A DNA stretch of 64,000 bases, taken from Cellulomonas sp. Lineage in GTDB: Bacteria > Actinomycetota > Actinomycetes > Actinomycetales > Cellulomonadaceae. Numbering within the stretch: the stretch's first letter is position 1; every line of letters starts with the position of its first letter. Position numbers and translations under genes: made by a program. Under the pieces are notes generated by a model. The model had not been told where the DNA came from, ran no database searches, and was given only the letters and a program-made list of their open reading frames with translations. The DNA is taken from assembly GCF_015234515.1 (NCBI RefSeq), contig NZ_JADGMY010000028.1, positions 293,988 through 357,987 of the forward strand, in the 5' to 3' direction. Positions 33,272-42,149 of the stretch are shown piece by piece.

Positions 33272-35419
33272 TCAGACCGCGCCGTCCACCGCCAGCGCGT
33301 CGGTGAGCAACCCCACCAGCGCGTCGAGCTGCACGTCCGACGACCCCTCGGACTCCTCCTCGCTCGCACCGTCCAGCGCCCGGGCGGCCAGCCCGGACTT
33401 GCTGTCGATGAGCTCGGCGATCCGGGCGTCGATGGTCTGCGCCGCGATGATGCGCCACGCGGTGACCGGCTCGTCCTGTCCGATCCGGTGGATCCGGTCG
33501 ATCGCCTGCGTCTGCTCGGCGTCGGTCCACGACAGCTCGGCCAGCACGAGGTTGGACGCGACCTGCAGGTTCAGGCCGACGCCCGCGGCCATCAGGGAGC
33601 ACACCGCGATCGAGACCTCGGGGTCCTCGACGAACGCCTTGACGTTCTTGGCGCGCGTCCGCGGTGTCTGGTCGCCGCGGATCGAGGCGTAGCGGATGCC
33701 GCGTTCGGCGAAGGTCTTCTCGGCGTGGTCCATGACGTCGATGTGCTTGGCGAAGAACACGACCTTGCCGACGTTGCGCGCGAGCTGTGCGGCGTAGTCC
33801 GCGGCCAGCCCGGCCTTGGCCTGGCCGATGCGGCGGACCATGGTGAAGACGTTCTCGCCGCCCGCCTTGGAGCTGGAGTCCTTGAGCTCGGAGGCGGCGA
33901 CGCGGCGTGCGAGGTCGAGGTCGACGCCGTCGACGGCGGTGTCGCCCCCGCGCGCCTGCAGGGCCGCGCGGTACCGGCTGACCAGGCGCTGCGCGAGCGC
34001 GGCCTCGGCGGCGCGGATCGAGCGGCCGACCGCCCCGTCGAGCTCGACGGGCAGGTCCGCGACGCGGCGGGCCGGGATGTCGGCGACCACGTCGGCCTTG
34101 CGGCGACGCACGATGCCCATGTCGATGACGGCGGCACGCGCCGCGGCGGAGAACCCGCGGTCGGCCGGGGTCAGCCCCGTGTCCTCGAGCGCCGTCATCA
34201 ACGCACCCAGCGGCTTGGTCTCGTCGATCCAGCCGAGGAACTGCCAGATGGCGCGGAAGTCCTCGATGTCGTTGATCAGCGGCGTGCCGGTCAGCGCCAT
34301 CAGCAGCGGCCGCGCCATGCGGGCGCGGATCCGCTCGGACAGCGCGAGCACGTGCTTGGAGCGCTGCGAGCTGGTGTTCTTGATGAAGTGCGCCTCGTCG
34401 ACGACCATCCCGCGGAAGCCGTGGTCGCCGAGCCACCCGACGTGCCGGTCGAGGATGTCGTAGTTGACGATCACGACGTCCGCGAACGCGTCGACGTCGT
34501 CACCGTCACCGTGGACGACGGTCGCCCGCCGCAGCGGGACCCACAGCCCGACCTCGTGCGCCCAGTTCGTCTTCACGACGTTGGGGACGACGACGAGGAG
34601 CGGGAACGCGTCGGCGGCCTGGGCGGCGAGCAGCGCCTGGGCCGTCTTGCCGAGACCGGGCTCGTCGGCGAGCAGGAACGTGCGGTGGCCACGGACCGCG
34701 GCCGCGACGACCTGCGCCTGGTGCGGCATGAGCTCGCGGCCGGGAGGCGTGGGCACGAAGCGCGGCTCGGGGAGTGCCATGCACGCGGGTGCACCGGGGG
34801 TGGCGTCCTCGAACGAGCGGAAGAGCGGTTCGAGCAGCTCCCAGCCGGCGAGCCGACGCGGGCGCGCGACGACCCGCTGGGCGGCCGCCTCGAAGTCGGG
34901 TGCGAGGAACGGGTTCGCCAGCCGCCGCGAGATGACGGACTGCGGGACGACCCGCTTCTCGACGCCCGGCGCGGGCGGGGGCGGCGGGGCAGGCTCGGGC
35001 TCCTCGGGCGGCTCCAGGCCGCCGGCGCGCATCACGGTCGCCTTGTAGGCGCGTGCCGCGTCCGAGACGCGCGCCTCGTCCGTCAGCAGCTCCAGCAGCG
35101 AGGTGTCACGGGCCGCGGTCTTCGCCAGCTGGGTCGCGACGCCGTCGAGCCGCTTGAGCTGCTCCGCGCGCCGCGCCTGCGGGAGGGTGGCGTCCGCCAT
35201 GACCCGGGCGCGCTCCTCGCGCACGATCAGGGCGACGACCTGGAACTTCGTGCGCACGGCGGCACGGGTGGGCGGTCGCTGGACCGCACCGTCGACCTCA
35301 CGGGCAAGCCCCGCGAGCACCGGGATGATCCCCTGCTCGCTGGGACGCGGAGCACGGCGGCGCTGCGCGCCGACGTCGCTGCGTCCGCGGCCGGAGCCGC
35401 GCTGGCCTGCTCGTGCCAC
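33272..35419 (-). CDS. SNF2-type DEAD/DEAH-box helicase
   Basis: A 715-residue SF2 ATPase of the SNF2 family. N-terminal ~210 residues are a charged helical extension. Motif I is LLADEPGLGKTAQAL, motif II MVVDEAHFIKN, motif III ALTGTPLIND. In the second RecA domain are VVFFAKHIDVMDHAEKTF and the SNF2 pattern DRIHRIGQDEPVTAWRIIA. It should translocate on double-stranded DNA and remodel protein-DNA complexes. GTG at 35419 has an excellent AAGGAGGAG site. It stands alone, with no nuclease or methylase next to it, so a housekeeping or repair role is as likely as defence. Confidence 0.88.
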   Translation of the reverse strand: MARAGQRGSGRGRSDVGAQRRRAPRPSEQGIIPVLAGLAREVDGAVQRPPTRAAVRTKFQVVALIVREERARVMADATLPQARRAEQLKRLDGVATQLAKTAARDTSLLELLTDEARVSDAARAYKATVMRAGGLEPPEEPEPAPPPPPAPGVEKRVVPQSVISRRLANPFLAPDFEAAAQRVVARPRRLAGWELLEPLFRSFEDATPGAPACMALPEPRFVPTPPGRELMPHQAQVVAAAVRGHRTFLLADEPGLGKTAQALLAAQAADAFPLLVVVPNVVKTNWAHEVGLWVPLRRATVVHGDGDDVDAFADVVIVNYDILDRHVGWLGDHGFRGMVVDEAHFIKNTSSQRSKHVLALSERIRARMARPLLMALTGTPLINDIEDFRAIWQFLGWIDETKPLGALMTALEDTGLTPADRGFSAAARAAVIDMGIVRRRKADVVADIPARRVADLPVELDGAVGRSIRAAEAALAQRLVSRYRAALQARGGDTAVDGVDLDLARRVAASELKDSSSKAGGENVFTMVRRIGQAKAGLAADYAAQLARNVGKVVFFAKHIDVMDHAEKTFAERGIRYASIRGDQTPRTRAKNVKAFVEDPEVSIAVCSLMAAGVGLNLQVASNLVLAELSWTDAEQTQAIDRIHRIGQDEPVTAWRIIAAQTIDARIAELIDSKSGLAARALDGASEEESEGSSDVQLDALVGLLTDALAVDGAV

Positions 35420-35740
35420 ATCTCCTCCTTCGCGCCCGTCCGCACCGCGGTCCGCGGTCCGGCACGCCATGCCCCACCCAGCCAGGACCGGTCGCGCCGG
35501 GGCAGTGCCCCGTACTGCCGGGCAGCGCCCGGGGCCGACAGGGCGTGAGCTCCTGCGGGTGAGCGCGCCGTGAGACCGCGCAGCTTCCCCCGTGCGCGCG
35601 CCTACGGGTCCGTGCTGACGCCGGTGGTGCCACTCGGCCGGACGCCGCCGTGAACGACCACGCGGCACGGTCCTGGCCCTGCTCCATCACCAGCTGATCG
35701 AAAGCCTACCGCCGAGTAGTCCTGCGCAGGCCCGCCACGC
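35420..35740. other. 321-base region between helicase and OsmC genes
   Basis: Holds the helicase ribosome site (about 35421-35430) and, at 35706-35718, a copy of the CTACCGCCGAGTA motif described separately. No further open frame with coding character, RNA gene or hairpin was seen. Confidence 0.5.
35706..35718. promoter_or_regulatory. CTACCGCCGAGTA motif, site 1
   Basis: A 13-base motif (reverse complement TACTCGGCGGTAG) that recurs at 36256-36268. The TAC...GTA ends make it a near-palindrome like many TetR operators. It lies in the stretch that should hold the helicase promoter. Confidence 0.4.
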
Positions 35741-36142
35741 TCACGACGACGTGGTCGCGCGCGTCACGGACGCCCCGGCCCTGACCGCGCGAGGGATCTC
35801 GGCGACGTCGTCCACCACGGCGAGGAGACGCTCGACGTCCTCGGACGCGGACGGGGTGTCGAGGTCGACCGCGTACGTGATGCCGGTGGACGCCCAGCTG
35901 CCGTCGAAGCCGCCCCGTGCGGCGACCCGCACGCCGTGCAGCACGACGCCCAGGCGGTCCGCCTCCCGGTAGAGGTCGTTGAGGACGCACCCGGCGACGG
36001 CGGTGTGCAGCAGGTGCGCGCCGGTGAACGGCGCCTCGATCGTCACGCCCTGGGCGGTCCACCGGTGCGGGACCGTCGTCGCGTCCGGCTCCGGCGAGCG
36101 CAGGCTTCCCGCGGCCACGACCACGGCGTACGTCTGCGACAT
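35741..36142 (-). CDS. OsmC-family protein (first of two)
   Basis: A 133-residue OsmC-like protein. The HLLHTAVAGCVLNDLYREADRLGVVLHGVRVAARGGFDG segment has the single conserved Cys of the peroxidatic motif region and the usual beta-strand after it, with a C-terminal RAVRAGASVTRA end. It probably reduces organic hydroperoxides in the cytoplasm, although the second conserved Cys is not obvious, so activity is uncertain. ATG at 36142 is followed by MSQTYAVVV. It is flanked by two copies of the CTACCGCCGAGTA motif. Confidence 0.78.
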   Translation of the reverse strand: MSQTYAVVVAAGSLRSPEPDATTVPHRWTAQGVTIEAPFTGAHLLHTAVAGCVLNDLYREADRLGVVLHGVRVAARGGFDGSWASTGITYAVDLDTPSASEDVERLLAVVDDVAEIPRAVRAGASVTRATTSS

Positions 36143-36255
36143 GCGCGCTCCTTCGTCCGGACGGGGCCATGCTCCACCCTCAGGCTGCCGGCGCACCACC
36201 CTCACCTGGTGGGTGCTCACCTCCGAGCCGGCGCAGCGGCAGCCACGCCCGGAAG

Positions 36256-36268
36256 CTACCGCCGAGTA
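36256..36268. promoter_or_regulatory. CTACCGCCGAGTA motif, site 2
   Basis: Second copy of the 13-base motif, between the divergent OsmC and membrane protein genes. It sits about 115 bases from the OsmC start and 125 bases from the membrane protein start. Confidence 0.4.
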
Positions 36269-36392
36269 CCCCGGCACCCCCGCGCGAGACGTGCAGGGTC
36301 CACCCGAAAACCAGCCACGCGGCCCACTCCCCCGTCGCTACGCTGCTCGCGCTCGCCCGGGACCCTCCCGGGCCACCTCCCCGGGAGTCCCC

Positions 36393-37040
36393 GTGTCTGA
36401 CAACCCCGCCGACGTCGTGACGACGCCGGCCGCACCCGTTCGCGAGAACGTCCGCCGCGGGACGCTCGCCGCCCTGGCCACCGTCCCCCTGGGCGTGGCG
36501 GCCTGGGTCCTGATCTGGGGACTGGGCTACGTGACCGCGATCGTCGGCGCCGTCGTCGCCTTCGTCGCGCTCCGCCTGTACGTGTGGGGAGCGGGTCGGA
36601 TCAGCCGCCTCGGCGCCACCGTCGTGCTCGTGACGACGGCCGTCACGCTGCTCCTCGCCTTCTTCGCCGGCATGGTCTACGACGGCGCGACCGCGTTCGT
36701 CGAGGGCAGCGGGCTCAGCGCCTGGGCCGCTCTCACGCACGGCGAGTTCTGGCCGCTGTTCTTCGAGGTCCTGCCCGACGCGCTGCCCGACTACCTGCCG
36801 GACTTCGGCTGGGCCCTCGGGTTCGGCGCGCTCGGCTCCTTCGCGGTCCTGCGGTCGGCCTTCGCCGCGGCGAAGACGCCGGACGAGGCTCCGGTGCCCG
36901 CCGCCGAGGCGTACGGCGTCGGCGCCTTCGGTGCCGGGGCGTCCGGCGCCGAGGCCGCTCCGGTCGCCGCGCCCGAGACCGGGCCGGGCGTCACGCCCGC
37001 ACCGGCGAACGACCACCAGGGCATGCCCGGCCCGCTCTGA
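36393..37040 (+). CDS. Hypothetical membrane protein (215 aa)
   Basis: A 215-residue protein with an N-terminal polar tail and about four hydrophobic helices between residues 30 and 165 (TLAALATVPLGVAAWVLIWGL, VTAIVGAVVAFVALRLYVWG, LGATVVLVTTAVTLLLAFFAGMVYDG, GWALGFGALGSFAVLR). A long Ala-Pro-rich cytoplasmic tail follows. No family recognised. GTG at 36393 follows a GGGAG site. A strong stem-loop starts 8 bases after the stop. Confidence 0.7.
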   Translation: MSDNPADVVTTPAAPVRENVRRGTLAALATVPLGVAAWVLIWGLGYVTAIVGAVVAFVALRLYVWGAGRISRLGATVVLVTTAVTLLLAFFAGMVYDGATAFVEGSGLSAWAALTHGEFWPLFFEVLPDALPDYLPDFGWALGFGALGSFAVLRSAFAAAKTPDEAPVPAAEAYGVGAFGAGASGAEAAPVAAPETGPGVTPAPANDHQGMPGPL

Positions 37041-37048
37041 CGCCTCGA

Positions 37049-37088
37049 CGAGGGGCCGCCGAACCGTCAGGGTCTCGGCGGCCCCTCG
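37049..37088. terminator. Bidirectional stem-loop terminator
   Basis: CGAGGGGCCGCCGA (37049-37062) pairs perfectly with TCGGCGGCCCCTCG (37075-37088), a 14-bp stem with a 12-base loop. It lies between the convergent membrane protein and oleD genes. Confidence 0.75.
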
Positions 37089-37090
37089 CC

Positions 37091-37137
37091 GTTCACGCGG
37101 TCGTCGTTCACGCGGTCGTCGTTCACGCGCGGTCGTC
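37091..37137. repeat. 15-bp tandem repeat, three units
   Basis: GTTCACGCGGTCGTC is repeated exactly at 37091-37105 and 37106-37120. A third unit with a 2-base insertion (37121-37137) follows. It lies right after the terminator and before the oleD stop. No function is evident; it may be a slippage product. Confidence 0.7.
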
Positions 37138-37157
37138 GCTCACGTCCGCCCCGTCGC

Positions 37158-38150
37158 TCAGCCCTGCGCCGCGTGCCACTGCGCCAGCCGCCGCAGCCCT
37201 TCGTCGATCGTCACCTCGGGGCGCCACCGCAGGTCGGCACGCGTGCGGCGCTGGTCGAACCAGTGCGCCGTCGACAGCTGCTCGGCGAGGAACCGCGTCA
37301 TGGGCGGCTCCCCGTCGGTGCCGCGCAGCGGGAGCCGGCCCCAGGCGGTCTCGACCGCGGCGCCCGCACCGCGAGCCACCGCGCCGGGCACGCGGGCCGT
37401 CGGCGGAGGCGCACCGACGGCCGCACAGATCCCCGCGAGCATCTCGGCGACCGTGCGCGGCTCGCCGTTGGTGACGACGTAGGCCCGGCCCCGCACGGCA
37501 CCGTCGTCGTCGCCGAGCCGGTGCAGCGCGGCGACCAGCGCCGACGCCGCGTTGTCGAGGTACGTCGTGTCGATGAGCGCCGCGCCGTGGCCCAGCAGCG
37601 GGAGCCGTCCGGCCCGTGCCCGCTGCGCGACGCGCGCGACGAGCTGCTCGTCGCCCGGCCCCCAGACGATGTGCGGCCGGACGGCCACGACCCGCAGGGC
37701 ACCGTCGGCGTCGAGCGCGAGGAGCTCGGCCTCCGCCTTGGTGCGCGCGTAGTCGCCGTGCGCGCGCTGCGGGTCGGCGCGCGGCGCGTCGTCCCCGACG
37801 ATCGCCGTCCCCGTGTGCGCGACGGACGGTGACGACACGTGCACCACGTCGGTGACGCCGCGGCGTGCGGCCGCGGCGAGCAGCGTGCGCGTGCCGTCGA
37901 CGTTGACGCGGCGGAAGTCGGCCGCGTCGCCCGCGAGCGACACCTTCGCCGCCAGGTGCACGACCGCGTCGACGCCACGGACGGCGCGGTCGACGGCGTC
38001 GTGGTCCGTCACCGAGCCGAGGACGTCCTGGACGCCGTCGAGGCCGCTGGGCCGGCGCTGGAACGTCCGGACCTCGTGCCCGACGTCGCGCAGCCGTGCG
38101 CCGGTGGTGCGTCCCAGCAGGCCGGACGCTCCCGTGACCAGCACCTTCAC
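37158..38150 (-). CDS. oleD: OleD: NAD(P)H-dependent 2-alkyl-3-ketoalkanoate reductase
   Basis: A 330-residue extended SDR of the 3-beta-hydroxysteroid dehydrogenase type. The Rossmann motif VTGASGLLGRTTG lies at the N-terminus, VVHLAAKVSL follows, and the catalytic YxxxK is in GDYARTKAEAELL, then VAVRPHIVWGPGD. In olefin synthesis OleD reduces the beta-keto acid made by OleA to a beta-hydroxy acid. Its GTG start overlaps the oleBC stop (GTGA), so it is the last gene of the oleA-oleBC-oleD operon. Alone the family call would be general; the operon fixes the role. Confidence 0.87.
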   Translation of the reverse strand: MKVLVTGASGLLGRTTGARLRDVGHEVRTFQRRPSGLDGVQDVLGSVTDHDAVDRAVRGVDAVVHLAAKVSLAGDAADFRRVNVDGTRTLLAAAARRGVTDVVHVSSPSVAHTGTAIVGDDAPRADPQRAHGDYARTKAEAELLALDADGALRVVAVRPHIVWGPGDEQLVARVAQRARAGRLPLLGHGAALIDTTYLDNAASALVAALHRLGDDDGAVRGRAYVVTNGEPRTVAEMLAGICAAVGAPPPTARVPGAVARGAGAAVETAWGRLPLRGTDGEPPMTRFLAEQLSTAHWFDQRRTRADLRWRPEVTIDEGLRRLAQWHAAQG

Positions 38151-40969
38151 GGCCGGCCCAGCCGTCCGCCGGCGAGCACGCCCTCGGCCCATGCCGCGAG
38201 CCGGGTGCGGTCGACCTTGGAGTTGTGGCGGACGTCGGTCGGCAGGTCGGGCACGACGAGCACCGCCGCGACGGCCGGACCGACGGCGGCGCGCACGGCG
38301 GCCGTGAGCGCGGGCGTCCCGAGCGCCGGCCGGCGCGCGCCCGGCTCGGTCTCCACCACGACGACGACCTGCTGCGTGCCCCGCGGCCCCACCCCGACGA
38401 CGCCCGCGCGCCGCACCCCGGGGACGGACTGCGCGCGCTGCTCGGGGCCGACCGGGGTGACGGGCCCGTCCGCGGTGAGCAGGACGTGCGCGAGCCGCCC
38501 CTCGACCCACAGCCGGCCCTCGGCGTCCAGGTGCCCGACGTCACCGGTCCGGTGCCAGCGCGCACCGGGTGCCACGCCGTCGAGCGCGTCCTGCGCGTCG
38601 GGCACCCGAGGTCCGTCGCCGTCCGGCGTCCCGCGCCGGCTCTCGCGGTCCGTCAGCCACAGCCGGTCGTAGTGGTCCTTCACGTGCGCCGCGGCGACGA
38701 CGACCTCGCCGGTCACGCCGGGCGTCGCGTCCAGGGGCCCGGTCGCGCGCCCGTCGGCGTCGAGCGCGCTGATCCGCACGGTCACGCCGGCCGCGGGCCG
38801 TCCGACGCACACCCCTCCCGCCGCCCCGCCGGACCCGGCGGCGCGGATCTCCTCGAGCGTCACGTCGGTGAGCAGCAGGCCCTCGGTCATGCCGTACGGC
38901 GTGTGCGGCACCGCGCCGGGCAGCAGGTCGCCGACCGCCGCGAGCAGCGCCTCCCCGACGGGTGCACCCGCGGACAGCAGGAGCCCGACGCGACCGAGGG
39001 CGCGCTCGTCGTCGGCCGTGAGGTCGCCCGCCGTCGCGACGACGTTGGCGAGGGCCGCGGGCGACAGGAACACCGCGGTCGGGCCGGGAAGGTCGACGGT
39101 GGCGGCCTCGACGGCGGCCGCGACCGCCCGCGCGGTGAGCGTGCGCGGGGACGTGACGTCCATGTCGGGCGTGACCGAGCGGCAGCCGAGCGCGGGGCCG
39201 AGCAGCGCGAACGGTGCGAAGCCCGCGACCAGGCCCGTCCCGACGCCCAGGCCGTACTGCGCCGCGAGCGCGTCGCGCATCGCCGAGAGCTGCGCGTGCG
39301 TGTACGCGACGCCCTTGGCGGGGCCGGTGGACCCCGACGTGAACAGGATGGCCGCGACGTCGTCGGGTGCCGGCTCGGGCGGCAGCTCGGTCCCGACGCC
39401 GAGGTCGACCAGGTCGGGCAGGCTCACCTCGACGCCGAGCACGGCTGCGGTGGCCGGGGGCAGCGTCGTCGTCGACACGCGACGCCCCGGCCAGCCGAGG
39501 GCACGCGCCGCGGCCAGGCCCTTGCGCTCCCCCACCACGACGGTCGGTTGCGCACCACGGACGGCCCGCGTCAGGCCGCGGGCACCGAGCCCGGCGTCCG
39601 CGACGACGACGACGGCCCCGATCCGCAGGCACGCGTAGAGGGTCGCGGTCAGGTCGGCCCCGGGCGGGACGAGCAGCGACACCCGGTCCCCGCGGCGCAC
39701 ACCGGCCGCGTGCAGCCCCGCCGCGAGCTCACGCACGCGCCGCGCGAGCAGACGCCACGTGACGGTCCGCACGCCCCCACCGGTGGGCGGCGCCATCTCG
39801 ACGAGCGCCGTCGAGTCGTCGTCGGCCAGGTCGTCGAGCCGGCGCCACAGCGGCGCCCGGGCGTCGTTCGCGGCGGTGGTGTCGGCGCGCGTCGCGGCGG
39901 TGGTGTCGGCGCGCGTCGCGGCAGTGCCGTCCGGGCCCGTCGCGCGGCGGTCCGCGAGCCACGTCGTGACGGCGCCCGCGACGTCGACGTCCTCGGCGAC
40001 CAGGTGCCCCGCGCCCTCGAAGCGGTGCACCTGCGCCTGCGGCAGCCGCGCGAGCAGGTCCCCGAGGTGGGCCTCACCGAAGACGGGGTCCCGCGGGCCC
40101 CACAGCACCAGCGCCGGGACGTCGAGGCCACGGACGCGCTCCGCGACGCGGTCGAGCTCGTCCACGCTCGGGTGCCCGGGACCGACGGGGATGTCCGCGA
40201 CGAACGCGCCGATCCCCGCGCGGCGCTCGGCCGTGCGGTACGGCGCCCGGTAGGCGTCCTTGACGTCGTCGGGCAGCGACGGGTGCGCGAGCGCGAGCGT
40301 CGTCTCGAGGAACGCGGGCGTCGCGACCGTCGACGGCGCGAGCGCGCCGAGCGCGAGGCGCAGCGGCAGCGGGATCGGCCGGTCCGGCGGCTGGTGCACC
40401 GCCGTGTCGAGCAGGACGACGCCCGCGAGCGCGTCGACGTGGTCGACGGCCCAGCCGAGCGAGACGACGCCACCCCAGTCGTGCCCCACCGTGACGACAG
40501 GCCCCTCCAGCGCGAGCGCGTCGGTGAGGTCGCCGAGGTCCCGCACGCGGCGGCGCAGCGTCCGGTGCGTGCCCGTCCGCTCGGAGAAGCCCATCTCCAG
40601 CTGGTCGACGGCGACGACGCGCCACGCGCCCGGGCCGTCGTCGGCGTGCGCGGCGGCGAGCGTGGCGGCGGCGAGGTCGCGCCACAGGTACGCCCACGTG
40701 GGGTTGCCGTGCACGCACAGCAGCGTCCCGACGGGCGTGACGCCCCGGGCGGCGAGGGCCGGTGCGGTGTCGAGCACGTGCCAGGTGCGCTCGACGGCGG
40801 GCGTGCCGTCGGCGGGCGTCCCGGGTGACCCCGGCAGCGGCGTCTCCCGCGCGGTCACGAGCCGCGACCACGCGGGGTCGAGGCCCGGCAGGCCGTCCGG
40901 CGGGAGCTGTGCGGGCGCGGGCGTCGGCGCGGGCAGCCGGCCGGCCGGCCCCGTGGTGGGACGTGTCAC
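38147..40969 (-). CDS. oleBC: OleBC fusion: beta-lactone decarboxylase plus beta-lactone synthetase
   Basis: A 940-residue two-enzyme fusion. Residues ~25-340 are OleB, an alpha/beta hydrolase close to haloalkane dehalogenases: oxyanion motif HGNPTWAYLWR, Asp164 nucleophile in VGHDWGG, Asp294 and His322. A repeated ATRADTTA linker (about 343-371) leads to OleC, an acyl-adenylate-type enzyme with the ATP motif FTSGSTGPAKGV, then PYGMTEG and the terminal NSKVDRTRL. OleC cyclises the beta-hydroxy acid to a beta-lactone; OleB then removes CO2 to give the cis-olefin. The GTG start overlaps the oleA stop. Fused OleBC is known from Micrococcus-type actinobacteria. Confidence 0.9.
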   Translation of the reverse strand: MTRPTTGPAGRLPAPTPAPAQLPPDGLPGLDPAWSRLVTARETPLPGSPGTPADGTPAVERTWHVLDTAPALAARGVTPVGTLLCVHGNPTWAYLWRDLAAATLAAAHADDGPGAWRVVAVDQLEMGFSERTGTHRTLRRRVRDLGDLTDALALEGPVVTVGHDWGGVVSLGWAVDHVDALAGVVLLDTAVHQPPDRPIPLPLRLALGALAPSTVATPAFLETTLALAHPSLPDDVKDAYRAPYRTAERRAGIGAFVADIPVGPGHPSVDELDRVAERVRGLDVPALVLWGPRDPVFGEAHLGDLLARLPQAQVHRFEGAGHLVAEDVDVAGAVTTWLADRRATGPDGTAATRADTTAATRADTTAANDARAPLWRRLDDLADDDSTALVEMAPPTGGGVRTVTWRLLARRVRELAAGLHAAGVRRGDRVSLLVPPGADLTATLYACLRIGAVVVVADAGLGARGLTRAVRGAQPTVVVGERKGLAAARALGWPGRRVSTTTLPPATAAVLGVEVSLPDLVDLGVGTELPPEPAPDDVAAILFTSGSTGPAKGVAYTHAQLSAMRDALAAQYGLGVGTGLVAGFAPFALLGPALGCRSVTPDMDVTSPRTLTARAVAAAVEAATVDLPGPTAVFLSPAALANVVATAGDLTADDERALGRVGLLLSAGAPVGEALLAAVGDLLPGAVPHTPYGMTEGLLLTDVTLEEIRAAGSGGAAGGVCVGRPAAGVTVRISALDADGRATGPLDATPGVTGEVVVAAAHVKDHYDRLWLTDRESRRGTPDGDGPRVPDAQDALDGVAPGARWHRTGDVGHLDAEGRLWVEGRLAHVLLTADGPVTPVGPEQRAQSVPGVRRAGVVGVGPRGTQQVVVVVETEPGARRPALGTPALTAAVRAAVGPAVAAVLVVPDLPTDVRHNSKVDRTRLAAWAEGVLAGGRLGRP

Positions 40970-41988
40970 CAGGCGAGCTCCAGCATCGCGGTGTTGATCC
41001 CGGAGCCGACGCCCATGAGCAGCACGCGGTCCCCCGGCGTCAGGCTCGACGCCTCGTGGGCCAGCGTGATCGGGATCGACGCCGGTCCGACGTTGCCGAA
41101 CCGCGGGTACGTCAGCGGCACGCGCGCCCGGTCGAGCTTGGCCGCCTTGATGATCGCGTCGGTGTGCACGTCGGAGACCTGGTGCATCACGTAGCGGTCC
41201 ATGTGGGACCACTCGAAGTGCTCGCGGGCCTCCTCCCACGCGGCCATGACGAGCTGCATGCCGCCGCGCAGCAGCGCCTTCGCGTCCGTGTACATGCCGT
41301 TGACGCCGCCGACGCACAGCTCGTTGAACTGCGTCGCGGCGCGGGTCACGCCGCCCAGCAGGCGGTGCCCGGAGGGGTGCGCGTCGGCGGGGCCGAGGAC
41401 CGCGGCGGCCGCGCCCGAGCCGAGCGTGAGGGTGGGGAACTCGCGCATGAAGTCCGCGCGCGTCGTGCCGTCGCGGGACAGCCGCGCGACGGTGTTGTGC
41501 TGGACCTCGTCGGCGTCCTCGCCGTCGACGACCAGCGCGTACTCGATCTGCCCGGCGTCGATCAGCTGGGCCGCGAGGCTCATGCCGTTGACGAACCCGA
41601 GGCACGCGTTGGCGATGTCGAAGTTCACGGCCGACGACGGCAGGCCCAGGCCGTGGTGCATGCGCACCGCGACGGAGGGCTCGAGGTGCGGGCGCGTGAC
41701 CGACGTGTTGACGATCAGGCCGATCCGCCCGCGGTCGACACCGGCCTCGGCGAGCGCCTTCGCGCCCGCCTCGATGGTCGCGGCGTCGAAGCTCTGCCCC
41801 TGCGCCCAGTTGCGGCGCTCGTGGACGCCCGCGATGCGCTCGAGCAGGCCCGTCGGCAGCGAAAGCCGCTCCAGGACGGGCCGCAGCCGGCCGTCGAGCT
41901 CCGCGGACGTGGTCACGCGGTCAGGTGTGACGGCGGCCAGGGACAGCAGGGCCGCGTTGCGGAATGTCGTTGTCGCGTTGCCTGCCAC
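40966..41988 (-). CDS. oleA: OleA: acyl-CoA head-to-head condensing thiolase
   Basis: A 340-residue thiolase-fold enzyme related to KAS III. Catalytic residues are in place: Cys129 in DIANACLGF, His269 in MHQVSDVH, Asn299 in FGNVGPAS, and Glu103 in HLEPS, the base typical of OleA rather than FabH. It condenses two fatty acyl-CoAs into a 2-alkyl-3-ketoacid, the first step to long-chain internal olefins. First gene of a three-gene operon with oleBC and oleD; starts and stops overlap at both junctions. The GTG start at 41988 reads MAGNATTTF. Confidence 0.92.
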   Translation of the reverse strand: MAGNATTTFRNAALLSLAAVTPDRVTTSAELDGRLRPVLERLSLPTGLLERIAGVHERRNWAQGQSFDAATIEAGAKALAEAGVDRGRIGLIVNTSVTRPHLEPSVAVRMHHGLGLPSSAVNFDIANACLGFVNGMSLAAQLIDAGQIEYALVVDGEDADEVQHNTVARLSRDGTTRADFMREFPTLTLGSGAAAAVLGPADAHPSGHRLLGGVTRAATQFNELCVGGVNGMYTDAKALLRGGMQLVMAAWEEAREHFEWSHMDRYVMHQVSDVHTDAIIKAAKLDRARVPLTYPRFGNVGPASIPITLAHEASSLTPGDRVLLMGVGSGINTAMLELAW

Positions 41989-42149
41989 TCACACGCCTCT
42001 CCAGGTCACGGAGAGCCCATCCTCCCCTGGCCGGCCGGAGCGTGCACGGCGGTGGGCGGCGCGTGGGCGCGCGAAGGCCGAGGCCCCCGCGGGCGTCCGG
42101 AGCGTTCTCGCCCCGGCGCCCGCGAGGGCCTCGGCCTCGTCGGGAACCG

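Noticed and set aside
33272..35419. Anti-phage defence system around the SNF2 helicase
   Set aside because: No nuclease, methylase, PLD or other defence partner lies on either side; neighbours are ordinary OsmC, cupin and membrane proteins.
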